DNA of 64,000 nt, from contig NZ_BMOD01000004.1 of NCBI RefSeq assembly GCF_014646895.1, positions 1 to 64,000 of the forward strand. Direction: 5' to 3'. The stretch comes from Deinococcus roseus. Lineage in GTDB: Bacteria; Deinococcota; Deinococci; Deinococcales; Deinococcaceae. The notes beneath the pieces were generated by a model. It did no database searches. It saw only the letters and a program-made list of their open reading frames with translations, and had not been told where the DNA came from. The position numbers and the translations under genes are program-made. This document shows positions 33,561 to 42,813 of the stretch, one piece after another; position 1 is the stretch's first letter; each line of letters starts with the position of its first letter.

Positions 33561-33607
33561 CTGGCGTGTTTTGCAGGGGCCATCAAGGCCCAGAACAAGG
33601 AGGGATG

Positions 33608-33937
33608 ATGCGAATTGAAAACCTGCCCTTTCACACCACCCGGTGGGAGGACATCTCCCCCACCGAGCACTCTGCAGAAGCAGGGCAAGCCTTCTGGAGA
33701 ACCCAGATGTTTGGAGATGTGCGCGTGCGGATGGTGGAATACACCCCCGGCTACATTTCCGACCACTGGTGCAAAAAAGGCCACATCCTGCTGGTGCTGG
33801 AAGGCGAACTGATCACCGAACTCGAAGATGGACGCCTGTTCACCCTCACCCCTGGCATGAGCTATCAGGTGGCCGACCAGGCAGAGGCGCACAAATCCAG
33901 GGCACCACAGGGGGCGAAGCTGTTCATTGTGGACTGA
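33608..33937 (+). CDS. Small cupin-fold protein (DHCW-motif type) under T-box control
   Basis: 109 residues (110 if ATG 33605 is used; AAGGAGG lies too close to 33605, so 33608 is preferred). Sequence VRMVEYTPGYISDHWCKKGHILLVLEGEL followed by a second cupin strand set (LFTLTPGMSYQVADQAEAHKSRAP). The DHWC-KGH motif is that of the small 'DHCW motif cupin' family, whose function I do not know. His/Asp/Cys could form a metal site. It lies immediately after the T-box terminator and before ileS, with no promoter or terminator seen between, so it should respond to isoleucine starvation. Confidence 0.8.
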   Translation: MRIENLPFHTTRWEDISPTEHSAEAGQAFWRTQMFGDVRVRMVEYTPGYISDHWCKKGHILLVLEGELITELEDGRLFTLTPGMSYQVADQAEAHKSRAPQGAKLFIVD

Positions 33938-33942
33938 CATGC

Positions 33943-34056
33943 AGAAGGCTGAAGGCAGCGACCCAGCGCGAAACGTGCCGCCACGTAAGCGCGTAGTCAG
34001 GGTCAAGAAGAAAGCAGAAGGCTTTTTGCTTAAAGCCAGAGCTTAAGCTTTTTTGC
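33943..34056. repeat. Heptamer-based intergenic repeat between cupin gene and ileS
   Basis: GCAGAAGGCTGAAGGC followed by AGCGACCCAGCG (shared with 46684-46697), a GC-rich stretch, a second AGCAGAAGGC, then AGAGCTTAAGC and TTTTGCCTTGGC. Same architecture as at 16047-16134. Confidence 0.65.
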
Positions 34057-34116
34057 CTTGGCTTCGAGCATTTCCCCCAGAAATCCCCACTTCTCAATCA
34101 CCAGGAGCACCCCAAC

Positions 34117-37100
34117 ATGTTCAAACCCGTAGAATCCAACCCCAGCTTCCCAAAACTTGAAGAGAGTGTTCTCAGGTTCTGGCAGGAGAAAGAGATCTTC
34201 AAAAAGACCGTTGAAGATCAGGACAAGCCCACCTATTCCTTCTTTGAAGGGCCACCCACCGCAAACGGGACACCGGGCATCCACCACGTGCAGGCGCGGG
34301 CTTACAAGGATCTGTTTCCCAGGTTCAAGACCATGCAGGGCTATTATGTGCCCCGCAAGGCCGGATGGGACACCCACGGTCTGCCTGTGGAGCTTGGGGT
34401 GGAGAAGCGCATCGGCCTGGGTTCCAGACGTGAAGTGGAAGAGTACGGCATTGCCAAATTCAACCAGGAGTGCCGCGACAGCGTTTTTGTCTTCGAGGAC
34501 AAGTGGCGTGAATTCACTGAGCGCATGGGCTACTGGCTGGACCTCGACAATCCTTACATGACCCTCAACAAGGACTACATCGAGTCCATCTGGTGGTCTT
34601 TAAAAGAACTGAACGGGAAGGGCCTGCTGTACAAGGGTTTCCGTGTGGCCCCTTACTGCCCCAAGGACGGCACCACCCTGTCCAACGCAGAGGTGAGCGA
34701 TGGGTACAAGGACATCCAGGACCCCTCCATCTACCTGACCTTTGACCTGAAAGAACCCGAGAAACTGGGCCTGCCTGAGGGTTCTGCTTTCCTGGTGTGG
34801 ACCACCACCCCCTGGACCATCCCTTACAACGTGGGTGTGGCCATCCACCCCGAATTTGAGTACACCGCTGCAAAAGATGAAGCGGGCAAAGTGCTGATCC
34901 TGGCCTCCAGCCTGAAAGACAAAGTGCTGGGCGAGGCTGCAGAAGTGGTCAAAACCTTCAAAGGTTCTGAACTTGAGCGTGTGGCTTACACGGCCCCTTA
35001 CTCCGAGGCTTACGAGGCTGAAGGGGAAGGCAAACCTGTGTGGTTCTCCGGTCTGGACACTTACGTTTCCGACAGCGATGGTACGGGCATCGTGCACACC
35101 GCCCCTGCTTTCGGTGAGGATGACTTGCGTCTGGCCCGCAACTACGGCTTCCCTGTGCTGGTGGGTGTGGACAATGAGGGCAAGCACCGCTTTGGTCCCT
35201 GGCAGGGCGTGTTCTTTAGAGATGCCAACAGCCAGATCAACCGTGACCTGAAGGAAAAAGGGGTTTTGTGGAAACTGCACAACTTCAACCACAGTTACCC
35301 CCACTGCTGGAGATGCGGGACCCCTCTGATGTACTACGCCACCGAGAGCTGGTTCATCGCCAACACCAAGTACAAGCAGCGCCTGATCGAGCTGAACCAG
35401 ACCGTCGGCTGGCACCCCGAGCACATCAAGAATGGCCGTTACGGTGGGTGGCTGGAGAACCTGGTGGACTGGAACCTCTCCAGAAACCGCTTCTGGGGCA
35501 CCCCCCTGCCTGTGTGGGAAACCGAATCTGGCAAGCATTATGTGGTCGGCAGTTACGCCGAACTGGCAGAACTTTCCAGAGGCGCAGTCGATCCCAAAAG
35601 CCCTGACTTTGATCCCCACAGACCCAAAGTGGACGACATCGTGCTGTACCACCCTGAATCTGGCGAACCCATGAAACGCGTGCCTTACGTGATTGACGTG
35701 TGGTACGACTCTGGGGCCATGCCTTTCGCACAGTACCACTATCCCTTTGAGAACAAAGAGGTCTTTGAGGAGCGTTACCCAGCGGATTTCATCTCTGAGG
35801 CCATCGACCAGACGCGTGGCTGGTTCAACACCCTGCACCAGATCGGAACCATGCTCTTTGATTCCATCACCTACAAAGATGTGATCTGCTGCGGGCACAT
35901 CCTGGACGAGAAGGGCTTCAAGATGTCCAAGAGCAAAGGCAACATCGTGGACCCCTGGGAGATGTTCTCCTCATTTGGTGCAGATGCGGTGCGCTGGTAC
36001 ATGTACACCTCTGCCCCACCTGAACTGTCCCGCCGCTTTGGTCCGGGTCTGGTGGGCGAGGCCCTGCGCAATTACCTGCTGACTTTGTGGAACACCTACA
36101 GCTTCTTTGTGATGTACGCCAATCTGGACAAACCCGATCTGGCAAGTGCTCCTGAAGTCAAGGACCGCCCCGAGGTGGACCGCTGGCTGATCGCGCAACT
36201 GCAGGTGCTGATCGAGGATGTTACAAAGTCTCTGGAAGGGTATGACCCCACCACTGCTGGACGCCTGATCCAGGATTTTGTGGTCGAGGACCTCTCCAAC
36301 TGGTACGTGCGCCGCAACCGCCGCCGTTTCTGGAAGTCTGACGGCGTGGACCTCTCTGCTTACGCCACCTTGCATGAAGCCCTGGTGACCGTGACCCACC
36401 TGACCGCCCCCTTCACCCCTTTCATTGCAGAGGTGCTGTACCAGAATCTGGTGCTCTCCGTGAACAGTGAAGCCCCCGAGTCCGTGCACATGACAAAGTG
36501 GCCCACCGTGAACGAGGCCCTGAAGGACAGCCAGCTTGTGGATGAGATGAACGCTGTGATCCGGGTGGTGGCTCTGGGCCGTGCGGTGCGCGGTCAGAAC
36601 AACATCAAGAACCGCCAGCCCTTGCCCAAAGTGCTGCTGCGGGCCAGAAGCAAAGAGCAAACCCAGTCCCTCAGCCGCTTTGCTGAGCAAATCAAGGAAG
36701 AACTGAACGTCAAGGAAGTCGAGCTTCTGGACCAGTACGCCGATCTGGTGCAGTACACCCTGAAACCCAACCTGCCCGTGGTAGGCAAAAAAGTGGGCAA
36801 GCAGGTTCCCCTGCTGAAAAAAGCCCTCGATCAGGCCGATGCCAGTTATGTGGCCCGCATGGTCCGGGACAACCTCGCTTTTGAAGTGGAGGCCGATGGG
36901 GTGCGTTTTGAGCTGCAACCCAACGAGGTGCTGGTGGATGCCAAATCCCCTGAGGGTTACGCGGCACTCGAAGACCAGGGTTACCTGGTGGCCTTTGACA
37001 CCCAGATCTCCCGTGAACTGGAACTTGAGGGCCTGATGCGGGACATCGTGCGCAGCGTGCAGAACGCCCGCAAAGATGCAGGGCTGGAGGTCAGCGACCG

Positions 37101-37266
37101 CATCAAATTGACCCTGGATTTCTCTGGTGACATGCTGGAAGCAGCCCAGGTTTTCAAAGACACCATCGCAGAGGAAACCCTGTCTGTGGATGTGCTGTTC
37201 TCTGGAGACACCGACGGATTTGTGGCCGAAGTTGAGGGTGGAAAGCTGGCCGTGCTCAAAGCCTGA
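34117..37266 (+). CDS. ileS: Isoleucyl-tRNA synthetase (type 2)
   Basis: 1049 residues. Class Ia motifs: HIGH-like PTANGTPGIHH (47-57) and KMSKS at 602-606. The CP1 editing domain is inserted at about 190-390 with VWTTTPWTIPYNVGVAIHP. HCWRCGTPLMYY follows, then the anticodon-binding helical domain and a long C-terminal extension. Length and the GTPGIHH form correspond to the eukaryote-like IleRS2 type (as in Thermus), which is less sensitive to mupirocin than type 1. AGGAG precedes the ATG at 9 nt. It is under T-box control with the cupin gene and ended by a terminator. Confidence 0.97.
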   Translation: MFKPVESNPSFPKLEESVLRFWQEKEIFKKTVEDQDKPTYSFFEGPPTANGTPGIHHVQARAYKDLFPRFKTMQGYYVPRKAGWDTHGLPVELGVEKRIGLGSRREVEEYGIAKFNQECRDSVFVFEDKWREFTERMGYWLDLDNPYMTLNKDYIESIWWSLKELNGKGLLYKGFRVAPYCPKDGTTLSNAEVSDGYKDIQDPSIYLTFDLKEPEKLGLPEGSAFLVWTTTPWTIPYNVGVAIHPEFEYTAAKDEAGKVLILASSLKDKVLGEAAEVVKTFKGSELERVAYTAPYSEAYEAEGEGKPVWFSGLDTYVSDSDGTGIVHTAPAFGEDDLRLARNYGFPVLVGVDNEGKHRFGPWQGVFFRDANSQINRDLKEKGVLWKLHNFNHSYPHCWRCGTPLMYYATESWFIANTKYKQRLIELNQTVGWHPEHIKNGRYGGWLENLVDWNLSRNRFWGTPLPVWETESGKHYVVGSYAELAELSRGAVDPKSPDFDPHRPKVDDIVLYHPESGEPMKRVPYVIDVWYDSGAMPFAQYHYPFENKEVFEERYPADFISEAIDQTRGWFNTLHQIGTMLFDSITYKDVICCGHILDEKGFKMSKSKGNIVDPWEMFSSFGADAVRWYMYTSAPPELSRRFGPGLVGEALRNYLLTLWNTYSFFVMYANLDKPDLASAPEVKDRPEVDRWLIAQLQVLIEDVTKSLEGYDPTTAGRLIQDFVVEDLSNWYVRRNRRRFWKSDGVDLSAYATLHEALVTVTHLTAPFTPFIAEVLYQNLVLSVNSEAPESVHMTKWPTVNEALKDSQLVDEMNAVIRVVALGRAVRGQNNIKNRQPLPKVLLRARSKEQTQSLSRFAEQIKEELNVKEVELLDQYADLVQYTLKPNLPVVGKKVGKQVPLLKKALDQADASYVARMVRDNLAFEVEADGVRFELQPNEVLVDAKSPEGYAALEDQGYLVAFDTQISRELELEGLMRDIVRSVQNARKDAGLEVSDRIKLTLDFSGDMLEAAQVFKDTIAEETLSVDVLFSGDTDGFVAEVEGGKLAVLKA

Positions 37267-37285
37267 TCAAAACATTCAGACAGAC

Positions 37286-37313
37286 AAAATCCCCTCCGAG
37301 GAGGGGATTTTTA
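37286..37313 (+). terminator. Intrinsic terminator after ileS
   Basis: Stem AAAATCCCCTCC / GGAGGGGATTTT (37286-37297 with 37300-37311). The inner bases form the loop; then TT. Confidence 0.88.
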
Positions 37314-37352
37314 ATGTTCGCTTTGAGGATAAAGCGCAGACGGCCAGCGGTC

Positions 37353-37544
37353 TCAATAATCCGAAGACTTGTACTGCCAGATGCCATAACAGCAGACCAG
37401 AAAAGCGGCCCCGATCAGCATCATCACTTCTTTGACGTAATAGCCTGCCACCAGCATGCCTACACCGATCAGGCCCGAGAAAATGCCCAGCGCAGTGAAA
37501 ATGTGGCCCCGGATGCGGCCCTGTGAACGACTGTTTTTGGTCAC
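37353..37544 (-). CDS. Small two-helix membrane protein, function unknown
   Basis: 63 residues from GTG 37544. A basic N-terminus (TKNSRSQGRIRGH) and two hydrophobic segments (about 15-35 and 39-56) separated by YYVKEV. No recognised family. Support for being real: a TTGCCC-16 bp-TACACT promoter whose -10 ends 6 nt before the GTG, the leaderless arrangement seen elsewhere here. Confidence 0.6.
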   Translation of the reverse strand: MTKNSRSQGRIRGHIFTALGIFSGLIGVGMLVAGYYVKEVMMLIGAAFLVCCYGIWQYKSSDY

Positions 37545-37550
37545 AATCCC

Positions 37551-37578
37551 AGTGTATCCTTTCCCGAAGAAGGGGCAA
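37551..37578 (-). promoter_or_regulatory. Leaderless promoter of the small membrane protein
   Basis: Minus strand: TTGCCC (37578-37573), 16 bp, TACACT (37556-37551), 6 nt to GTG. Confidence 0.6.
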
Positions 37579-37631
37579 AAGCCAGAAGTGAAGACAACCC
37601 TGTAACACTGGTGTCTTCAAGAAGGGTTGTT

Positions 37632-38363
37632 TCAGCTTCTGACATGCAGGGAACGAAAATGACTGGGGGTCATGCCCACTGCGGCCTTGAATTGCTTTGA
37701 AAAAGCACTCTGGTCGTAAAAACCACAGGCCAGCGCAATCTGTGCGGTGCTGTCCTGTGTGGTCTTGAGGAGCCTGGAAGCCTGCTCGATGCGGGTCTTG
37801 AGCAAAAGTTGATAGGTGGTCAGGCCAAAAATGCGCCGGATGTGCCGTTCCAGTTTGTTGATGGTGATGCCTGCTGCATCTGCCAGGTCCTGCAAGGTCA
37901 GGTTGTGCATGTAATCCGACTGGATGAATTGCACAGCGCGGGCCACCTCTGCGTATACGGTGCCGGTCATGTCAGGCATGCCCAGGTCCTTGGAGATGCC
38001 AATCATGCCCCACACCTCGCCAGAGTCATGCACGAGGGGAACCTTATGGGTGATGCACCAGCCTGCCCCTCCAGAGGCGTAAAGATGAAGTTCCAGCTGG
38101 TCCAGCAGGAGTTCTCCAGTCAGCACCTGCTGGTCTTGCTCTGCAAAACCCAGGCCCAGGGAAGGGGGGAAGACTTCTGTTGGAGTTTTGCCAATGAGTT
38201 CTTGTGGATATTTGAGGCCCACCCTTTCCAGCAAGGTCTGGTTCACCGAGAGGTAACAGCCTTGCAGGTCTTTCACAAAGAAAACCGTGTCTGCAGAGCG
38301 GTCAAAGATCGCTTCCAGCGCCGGAAGGGGAATTTGTATCAAACTTGCGGTTCTTGGATCCAT
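37632..38363 (-). CDS. AraC-family regulator with N-terminal PAS domain, probable hydroxyproline operon regulator
   Basis: 243 residues. Residues 12-130 form a PAS-type sensor (LEAIFDRSADTVFFVKDLQGCYLSVNQTLLERVG and WCITHKVPLVHDSGEVWGMIGISKDL). Residues 140-240 form the AraC double helix-turn-helix (LTLQDLADAAGITINKLERHIRRIFGLTTYQ, IALACGFYDQSAFSKQFKAAVGMTPSHFR). It is divergent from the hydroxyproline operon across 100 bp, the classical arrangement for the cognate activator. PAS/AraC regulators next to proline racemase-family genes are common, which supports this role. Confidence 0.85.
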   Translation of the reverse strand: MDPRTASLIQIPLPALEAIFDRSADTVFFVKDLQGCYLSVNQTLLERVGLKYPQELIGKTPTEVFPPSLGLGFAEQDQQVLTGELLLDQLELHLYASGGAGWCITHKVPLVHDSGEVWGMIGISKDLGMPDMTGTVYAEVARAVQFIQSDYMHNLTLQDLADAAGITINKLERHIRRIFGLTTYQLLLKTRIEQASRLLKTTQDSTAQIALACGFYDQSAFSKQFKAAVGMTPSHFRSLHVRS

Positions 38364-38463
38364 TTTCTACAAGACAGTATGGCATGCAGGGGGTTAATGT
38401 AAATTCACAGTCAAATCATCACAGCCCGTAGAACCACAGTCCATCAAACACAGGAGGCAGGAC

Positions 38464-39390
38464 ATGGAAGTGCCTTTCATCGATTCCCACACCGGAGGCG
38501 AACCCACTCGGGTGCTGGATTTCCCTTTTGATCTGGGAGGGGGGTCCCTTTTTGAGCAGCGTGAAGTTTTCAAAACCCGCTGGGACCACATTCGCAAGGC
38601 GGCCTGCAATGAGCCCCGCGCTTCAGATACGGTGGTGGGTGCATTGCTGGTGCCACCCACAGACCCGGCTTGCGTCAGTGGCGTGATTTTTTTCAACAAT
38701 GTGGGGGTGCTGGGCATGTGCGGGCATGGCACCATTGGCGTGATCCGAACCCTGCAAACCCTGGGGCGCATTGAACCAGGGACACACCTGCTGGAAACGC
38801 CCGTGGGCACCGTCACCACCACCCTGCATGCAGACGGGCGGGTGACCGTGCAAAATGTGCCTGCATACCGGCACCTCAGGCAGGTTCAGGTGAAGGTGCC
38901 CGGTCATGGTACCGTCACCGGAGATGTGGCCTGGGGCGGAAACTGGTTCTTTCTGATTCAGGATTGCCCCATTGCTGTGGAATTCAGCCAGTTGGAGGCA
39001 CTGACCGAATTCACCTGGAAGGTCCGGCAGGCTTTGCAGGAACAGAACATCACGGGAAAAGACGGTGCCCTGATTGACCACATCGAGGTGTTCGGGCCAG
39101 CCGAAACAGCCGACAGCCGCAATTTTGTGCTGTGTCCGGGGAAAGCCTATGACCGCAGCCCCTGTGGTACTGGAACCAGCGCCAAACTTGCCTGCTTGCA
39201 AGCCGACGGAAAATTGCAGGAAGGTCAGGTCTGGAAGCAGGAAAGCATCATCGGGAGTGTCTTTGAGGGGTCGTATCAACTCACCAGAGGGCAGGTGATC
39301 CCCAGCATCACCGGACAGGCCTTCATCAACATGAGAGGCGTCCTGATTCTGGATGAGATGGATCCTTACTGCTGGGGCATCGGGCAATGA
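38464..39390 (+). CDS. 4-hydroxyproline 2-epimerase (proline racemase family)
   Basis: 308 residues. Begins VPFIDSHTGGEPTRV. The two catalytic residues are both Cys: Cys86 in LGMCGHGTIG and Cys234 in RSPCGTGTSAK, which marks Pro/Hyp epimerases rather than Thr-containing trans-3-hydroxyproline dehydratases. It converts trans-4-hydroxy-L-proline to cis-4-hydroxy-D-proline, the entry reaction of the pathway. Proline racemase is the alternative, but the downstream genes point to hydroxyproline. A strong AGGAGG precedes the ATG. First gene of a six-gene operon. Confidence 0.93.
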   Translation: MEVPFIDSHTGGEPTRVLDFPFDLGGGSLFEQREVFKTRWDHIRKAACNEPRASDTVVGALLVPPTDPACVSGVIFFNNVGVLGMCGHGTIGVIRTLQTLGRIEPGTHLLETPVGTVTTTLHADGRVTVQNVPAYRHLRQVQVKVPGHGTVTGDVAWGGNWFFLIQDCPIAVEFSQLEALTEFTWKVRQALQEQNITGKDGALIDHIEVFGPAETADSRNFVLCPGKAYDRSPCGTGTSAKLACLQADGKLQEGQVWKQESIIGSVFEGSYQLTRGQVIPSITGQAFINMRGVLILDEMDPYCWGIGQ

Positions 39391-40481
39391 ACTGGGATGT
39401 GGTGGTGGTGGGTGCAGGCATTGTGGGGGCCGCCTGCGCACACCGTCTGGCCCATGCAGGCATGAACGTGCTGGTGCTGGATGAAAAAGGCATTGGAGAG
39501 GGAGCCACCGCTGCTGGAATGGGCCACATCGTGGTGATGGACGACAACGAACCCGAATTCTCCCTGACCCACCATTCCCAGATGCTATGGGACACCCTGG
39601 ACTTGCCCGGAGACGCAGAACGGGTGCATGCAGGCACCCTGTGGGTGGCTTCAGACGAAGAGGAGATGGAAGGAGCAACCCGAAAACAGAGCGGCTATCT
39701 GCAGCGTGACCTGAAAGCAGAACTGGTGTCTGCAAAAGCACTGCAACAGCTGGAACCCCATTTGCGGGGCGGTCTGGAAGGAGGACTGCTCATCCCCAAC
39801 GACAGTGTGGTTTACCCTCCCAGGGTTGCTGCTTTTCTGCTTGAGCAAAGCGGGGTGGAGGTTCGCAAGGTGGCTGTATCTGAAATTCTGGATCAGGGAG
39901 TGTGTTTGACTTCCGGGGAAAAGATCCCTGCCCAGCATGTGGTGCTGGCCACCGGAGTGAAATCTGTGCAACTGATTCCAGAACTGCCCATCCGGCCCCG
40001 AAAAGGACATCTGGCGATCACCGACCGCATGCCTGGATTGCTGAAACATCAACTGGTGGAACTCTCTTACCTGAAAAGTGCCCATGGCTCGGACCTGGAC
40101 AGCGTTGCTTTCAATGTGCAGCCCCGCAGCACCGGGCAGGTGTTGATCGGGTCCAGCAGGCAGTTTGAGGCCCCAGATGGCAAAGTGGATTTTCAGATCC
40201 TGGGCCGCATGCTCAAACGGGCGACAGCTTTCATGCCCGCTTTGCATGATGTGCTGGTGACGCGGGTATGGACGGGTTTTCGTGCTGCCACACCGGACAG
40301 CCTGCCCCTGATTGGACCACATCCGGCCAGAAAAGGACTGGTGCTGGCCACAGGACACGAAGGTCTGGGCATCACCACCTCGCTGGGAACAGCAGAACTG
40401 GTCTGTTCCCACATCACGGGCAACCCTTGCGCCCTGGATCCCAGACCTTACCTGCCCACACGGGAGGTGGCCCATGCCTGA
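39387..40481 (+). CDS. FAD-dependent D-amino acid oxidoreductase, subunit of D-hydroxyproline dehydrogenase
   Basis: 364 residues, DAO family: dinucleotide motif VVVGAGIVGAACAHRLAHAG at the N-terminus and the C-terminal flavin motif PLIGPHPARKGLVLATGHEGLGITTSLGTAELV. Its start overlaps the epimerase stop (ATGA). Together with the next two genes it matches the three-subunit, HcnABC-like D-hydroxyproline dehydrogenase, which oxidises cis-4-hydroxy-D-proline to 1-pyrroline-4-hydroxy-2-carboxylate. Electron acceptor probably the respiratory chain. Confidence 0.88.
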   Translation: MNWDVVVVGAGIVGAACAHRLAHAGMNVLVLDEKGIGEGATAAGMGHIVVMDDNEPEFSLTHHSQMLWDTLDLPGDAERVHAGTLWVASDEEEMEGATRKQSGYLQRDLKAELVSAKALQQLEPHLRGGLEGGLLIPNDSVVYPPRVAAFLLEQSGVEVRKVAVSEILDQGVCLTSGEKIPAQHVVLATGVKSVQLIPELPIRPRKGHLAITDRMPGLLKHQLVELSYLKSAHGSDLDSVAFNVQPRSTGQVLIGSSRQFEAPDGKVDFQILGRMLKRATAFMPALHDVLVTRVWTGFRAATPDSLPLIGPHPARKGLVLATGHEGLGITTSLGTAELVCSHITGNPCALDPRPYLPTREVAHA

Positions 40482-40713
40482 AATTCAGGTCAATGGACAG
40501 CCTTTAAACGTCAAAGCAGGCATCTCTGTGCTTGCTGCCCTGCAAAACCAGGGCATCTGGACCACCCGAACCAGTGTTTCCGGTGAACCCAGAGGGGCCT
40601 TGTGTGGGATGGGCGTATGCTTTGAATGCCGCCTGCAGGTGGATGGAAAAATTCAGAAAGCCTGTCAGTTGATGGTGCAGCAGGGCATGAAAGTGGTACT
40701 GGATGCACGCTGA
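40474..40713 (+). CDS. [2Fe-2S] ferredoxin-like subunit of D-hydroxyproline dehydrogenase
   Basis: 79 residues from ATG 40474, overlapping the previous gene by 8 nt. A plant-type [2Fe-2S] cluster is indicated by ALCGMGVCFECRLQVDGK and the later Cys in KACQLM. The first cluster Cys is within the same loop, so I see four Cys in total, at the usual C-x4-C-x2-C...C spacing. Corresponds to HcnA. It passes electrons between the two flavoproteins. Confidence 0.88.
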   Translation: MPEIQVNGQPLNVKAGISVLAALQNQGIWTTRTSVSGEPRGALCGMGVCFECRLQVDGKIQKACQLMVQQGMKVVLDAR

Positions 40714-41887
40714 GGTTCTGGTGGTGGGTGCTGGACCTGCAGGACTTGCCGCTGCACGCGCAGCCAGCAAAAACGCAAAGGTCACCCTGCTGGACGACAA
40801 CGCAAAAATGGGAGGCCAGATCTGGCGCAACCGACCTGATCTTAAGCTGCCTGCAAACGTCCAGTGGCTTCCATCCAGCGGAATTGCAGGGGTGCTGGAT
40901 GAAAAAACCCTGCTGTTGGAAGGGAAAGCCCTCTCGTTTGACCAGGTTATCCTTTGCACAGGGGCCAGGGAACTGCACCTCCCCTTTCCAGGCTGGACCC
41001 TGCCCGGAGTGCTGGGCGCAGGAGGCTTGCAGGCCATGATCAAGAATGGTCTGGATGTGGCCGGAAAAACCATTGTGGTGGCAGGTTCTGGACCGCTGCT
41101 GCTGGCCGTGGCTGCACTGGCAAGGCAGAAAGGTGCAAAAGTCCTGAAAATTCTGGAACAGGCCCCGACATGGCAACTTCTCCCGTTTTTGAGAGCACTG
41201 TCAGCTGGAAAAATCCTGCAAGCTGCCCAGATGGGACCACAAACCTTGCTCGGGTACAACCCGGATGCTTACTTGCTGCAAGCTTCTGGAGAGGGTCAGT
41301 TGCAACAGGTGATCTGCCAGATTCAGGGCAAAACCGTGCAGCTTGAATGCGATTTGCTGGCTGTGGGGTTCGGTCTGGTGCCCAATCTGGAACTGGCTGT
41401 GCAACTGGGCTGCAGGCTGGACCAGGGTTTCATTCAGGTGGATGACACCTGCAAGACCTCACAAAAAGGCATTTACGCAGCAGGAGAAATCACAGGCATT
41501 GGCGGTCTGGACCGTGCCCTGCTGCAAGGAGAAATTTCAGGACTGGCTGCCACAAACCAGACCATCAAGAATCTGGTGCCCAGACTGCGGGCCTCCCAGC
41601 GTTTTGTTCGCACCCTCAAAAACAGTTTTACCCTGAGGCCAGAAGTCTTGAAACTGGCCCAGCCGGACACCATCGTCTGCCGCTGTGAAGATGTGCGGCT
41701 TTCACAGGCCCAGCAGCACGACAACTGGCGCAGTGCCAAATTGCACACCCGTCTGGGCATGGGGGCCTGTCAGGGCCGCACCTGTGCCCCCATCTGTCAG
41801 ATCCTGCTGGGACTGGACAGCCCTCAAACCCGCCCGCCCATTTTCGCCACCCCCCTCAAAAACCTGCTTCTGGAGGAAGAACCATGA
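40703..41887 (+). CDS. FAD/NAD(P)-type oxidoreductase with C-terminal BFD-like [2Fe-2S] domain, subunit of D-hydroxyproline dehydrogenase
   Basis: 394 residues. FAD motif LVVGAGPAGLAAARAASK at the start; a second nucleotide motif IVVAGSGPLLLAVAALARQKG near residue 117; and a C-terminal Cys-rich segment TIVCRCEDVRLSQ...GACQGRTCAPIC typical of HcnB/OoxA subunits. It overlaps the ferredoxin gene by 11 nt. It would relay electrons within the dehydrogenase complex. Confidence 0.88.
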   Translation: MHAEVLVVGAGPAGLAAARAASKNAKVTLLDDNAKMGGQIWRNRPDLKLPANVQWLPSSGIAGVLDEKTLLLEGKALSFDQVILCTGARELHLPFPGWTLPGVLGAGGLQAMIKNGLDVAGKTIVVAGSGPLLLAVAALARQKGAKVLKILEQAPTWQLLPFLRALSAGKILQAAQMGPQTLLGYNPDAYLLQASGEGQLQQVICQIQGKTVQLECDLLAVGFGLVPNLELAVQLGCRLDQGFIQVDDTCKTSQKGIYAAGEITGIGGLDRALLQGEISGLAATNQTIKNLVPRLRASQRFVRTLKNSFTLRPEVLKLAQPDTIVCRCEDVRLSQAQQHDNWRSAKLHTRLGMGACQGRTCAPICQILLGLDSPQTRPPIFATPLKNLLLEEEP

Positions 41888-42813
41888 ACCAACCCATGAA
41901 TCACCAGGGTGTCATTCCCGCCATCACCACCCCTTTTCACGAAGACCTCTCTGTGGACTTTGATTTTCTGAAGGCCCACATCCGCTGGATGCTGGACAAA
42001 GGCTGCAGCGGCATCACCGCGCTGGGTTCGCTGGGGGAAAGTGCCACCCTCAGTTTTCAGGAGAAAGTCGAGATCCTGAAAGCCTGTGTGGAAGTTTCCG
42101 GAGAAAAACCTGTGGTGGCAGGCATTGCTGCCCTCTCCACCCGTGAAGCCGTTCAGCTTGCAAAGGCTGCAGAGGAGGTGGGCTGTAGAGGCCTGATGGT
42201 GCTGCCTCCTTATGTCTACTCCTCGGACTGGGAGGAGATGAAGTTTCACATGTCCAGCGTGATTGAGGCCACTTCCCTGAGCTGCATGCTCTACAACAAC
42301 CCCATCGCCTACAAAACCGACTTTTTGCCTGAACAGATGCTGGAACTGGCCGAGAAACATGAAAACCTGCATGCCGTAAAGGAATCCAGTGCAGATGTGC
42401 GGCGGGTCAGTGCCGTCCGTGCCCTGCTGAAAGACCGCCTCACCATTCTGGTCGGGGTGGATGACCTGCTGGTGGAAGGAGTTGCTGCAGGAGCCACTGG
42501 CTGGATTGCCGGTCTGGTCAATGCTTTCCCCGAGGAATCCGTGCGCCTGTACAACCTCAGCATGGCAGGCCGGTGGGAGGAGGCCCGACCCCTGTACGAG
42601 TGGTTCCTGCCCCTGCTCAGGCTGGACACCGTGGTCAAGTTCGTGCAGTACATCAAGTTTGTGCAGGAAGAAGTAGGAATGGGTTCTGCACGGGTGCGGC
42701 CTCCCCGTCTGGAACTGAATGCCAGTGAAGTGGCCTATGCACGGGGTCTGCTGCAAAAAGCCCTGCAGGAGCGCCCTGCTTTGATGATGACTGCATCAAT
42801 GGTGGAGTCGTGA
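41884..42813 (+). CDS. 1-pyrroline-4-hydroxy-2-carboxylate deaminase (DapA/NAL family)
   Basis: 309 residues of the DHDPS/N-acetylneuraminate lyase barrel: VIPAITTPFHEDLSVD, GCSGITALGSLGE, Schiff-base Lys166 in LHAVKESSADVRR, and the Tyr in MLYNNP. In isolation it could be any family aldolase. Its place in the operon makes it the deaminase that yields 2,5-dioxopentanoate (2-oxoglutarate semialdehyde) and ammonia. The start overlaps the previous stop as ATGA. Confidence 0.87.
   Translation: MNQPMNHQGVIPAITTPFHEDLSVDFDFLKAHIRWMLDKGCSGITALGSLGESATLSFQEKVEILKACVEVSGEKPVVAGIAALSTREAVQLAKAAEEVGCRGLMVLPPYVYSSDWEEMKFHMSSVIEATSLSCMLYNNPIAYKTDFLPEQMLELAEKHENLHAVKESSADVRRVSAVRALLKDRLTILVGVDDLLVEGVAAGATGWIAGLVNAFPEESVRLYNLSMAGRWEEARPLYEWFLPLLRLDTVVKFVQYIKFVQEEVGMGSARVRPPRLELNASEVAYARGLLQKALQERPALMMTASMVES

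Noticed and set aside
33485..33604. In-frame N-terminal extension of the cupin gene
   Set aside because: It would translate the T-box antiterminator and terminator; AAGGAGG directly before 33605/33608 gives the real start.
37590..37618. Hairpin GAAGAC-A-ACC / GGT-GTCTTC after the AraC-type gene as terminator
   Set aside because: No U-run on either strand.
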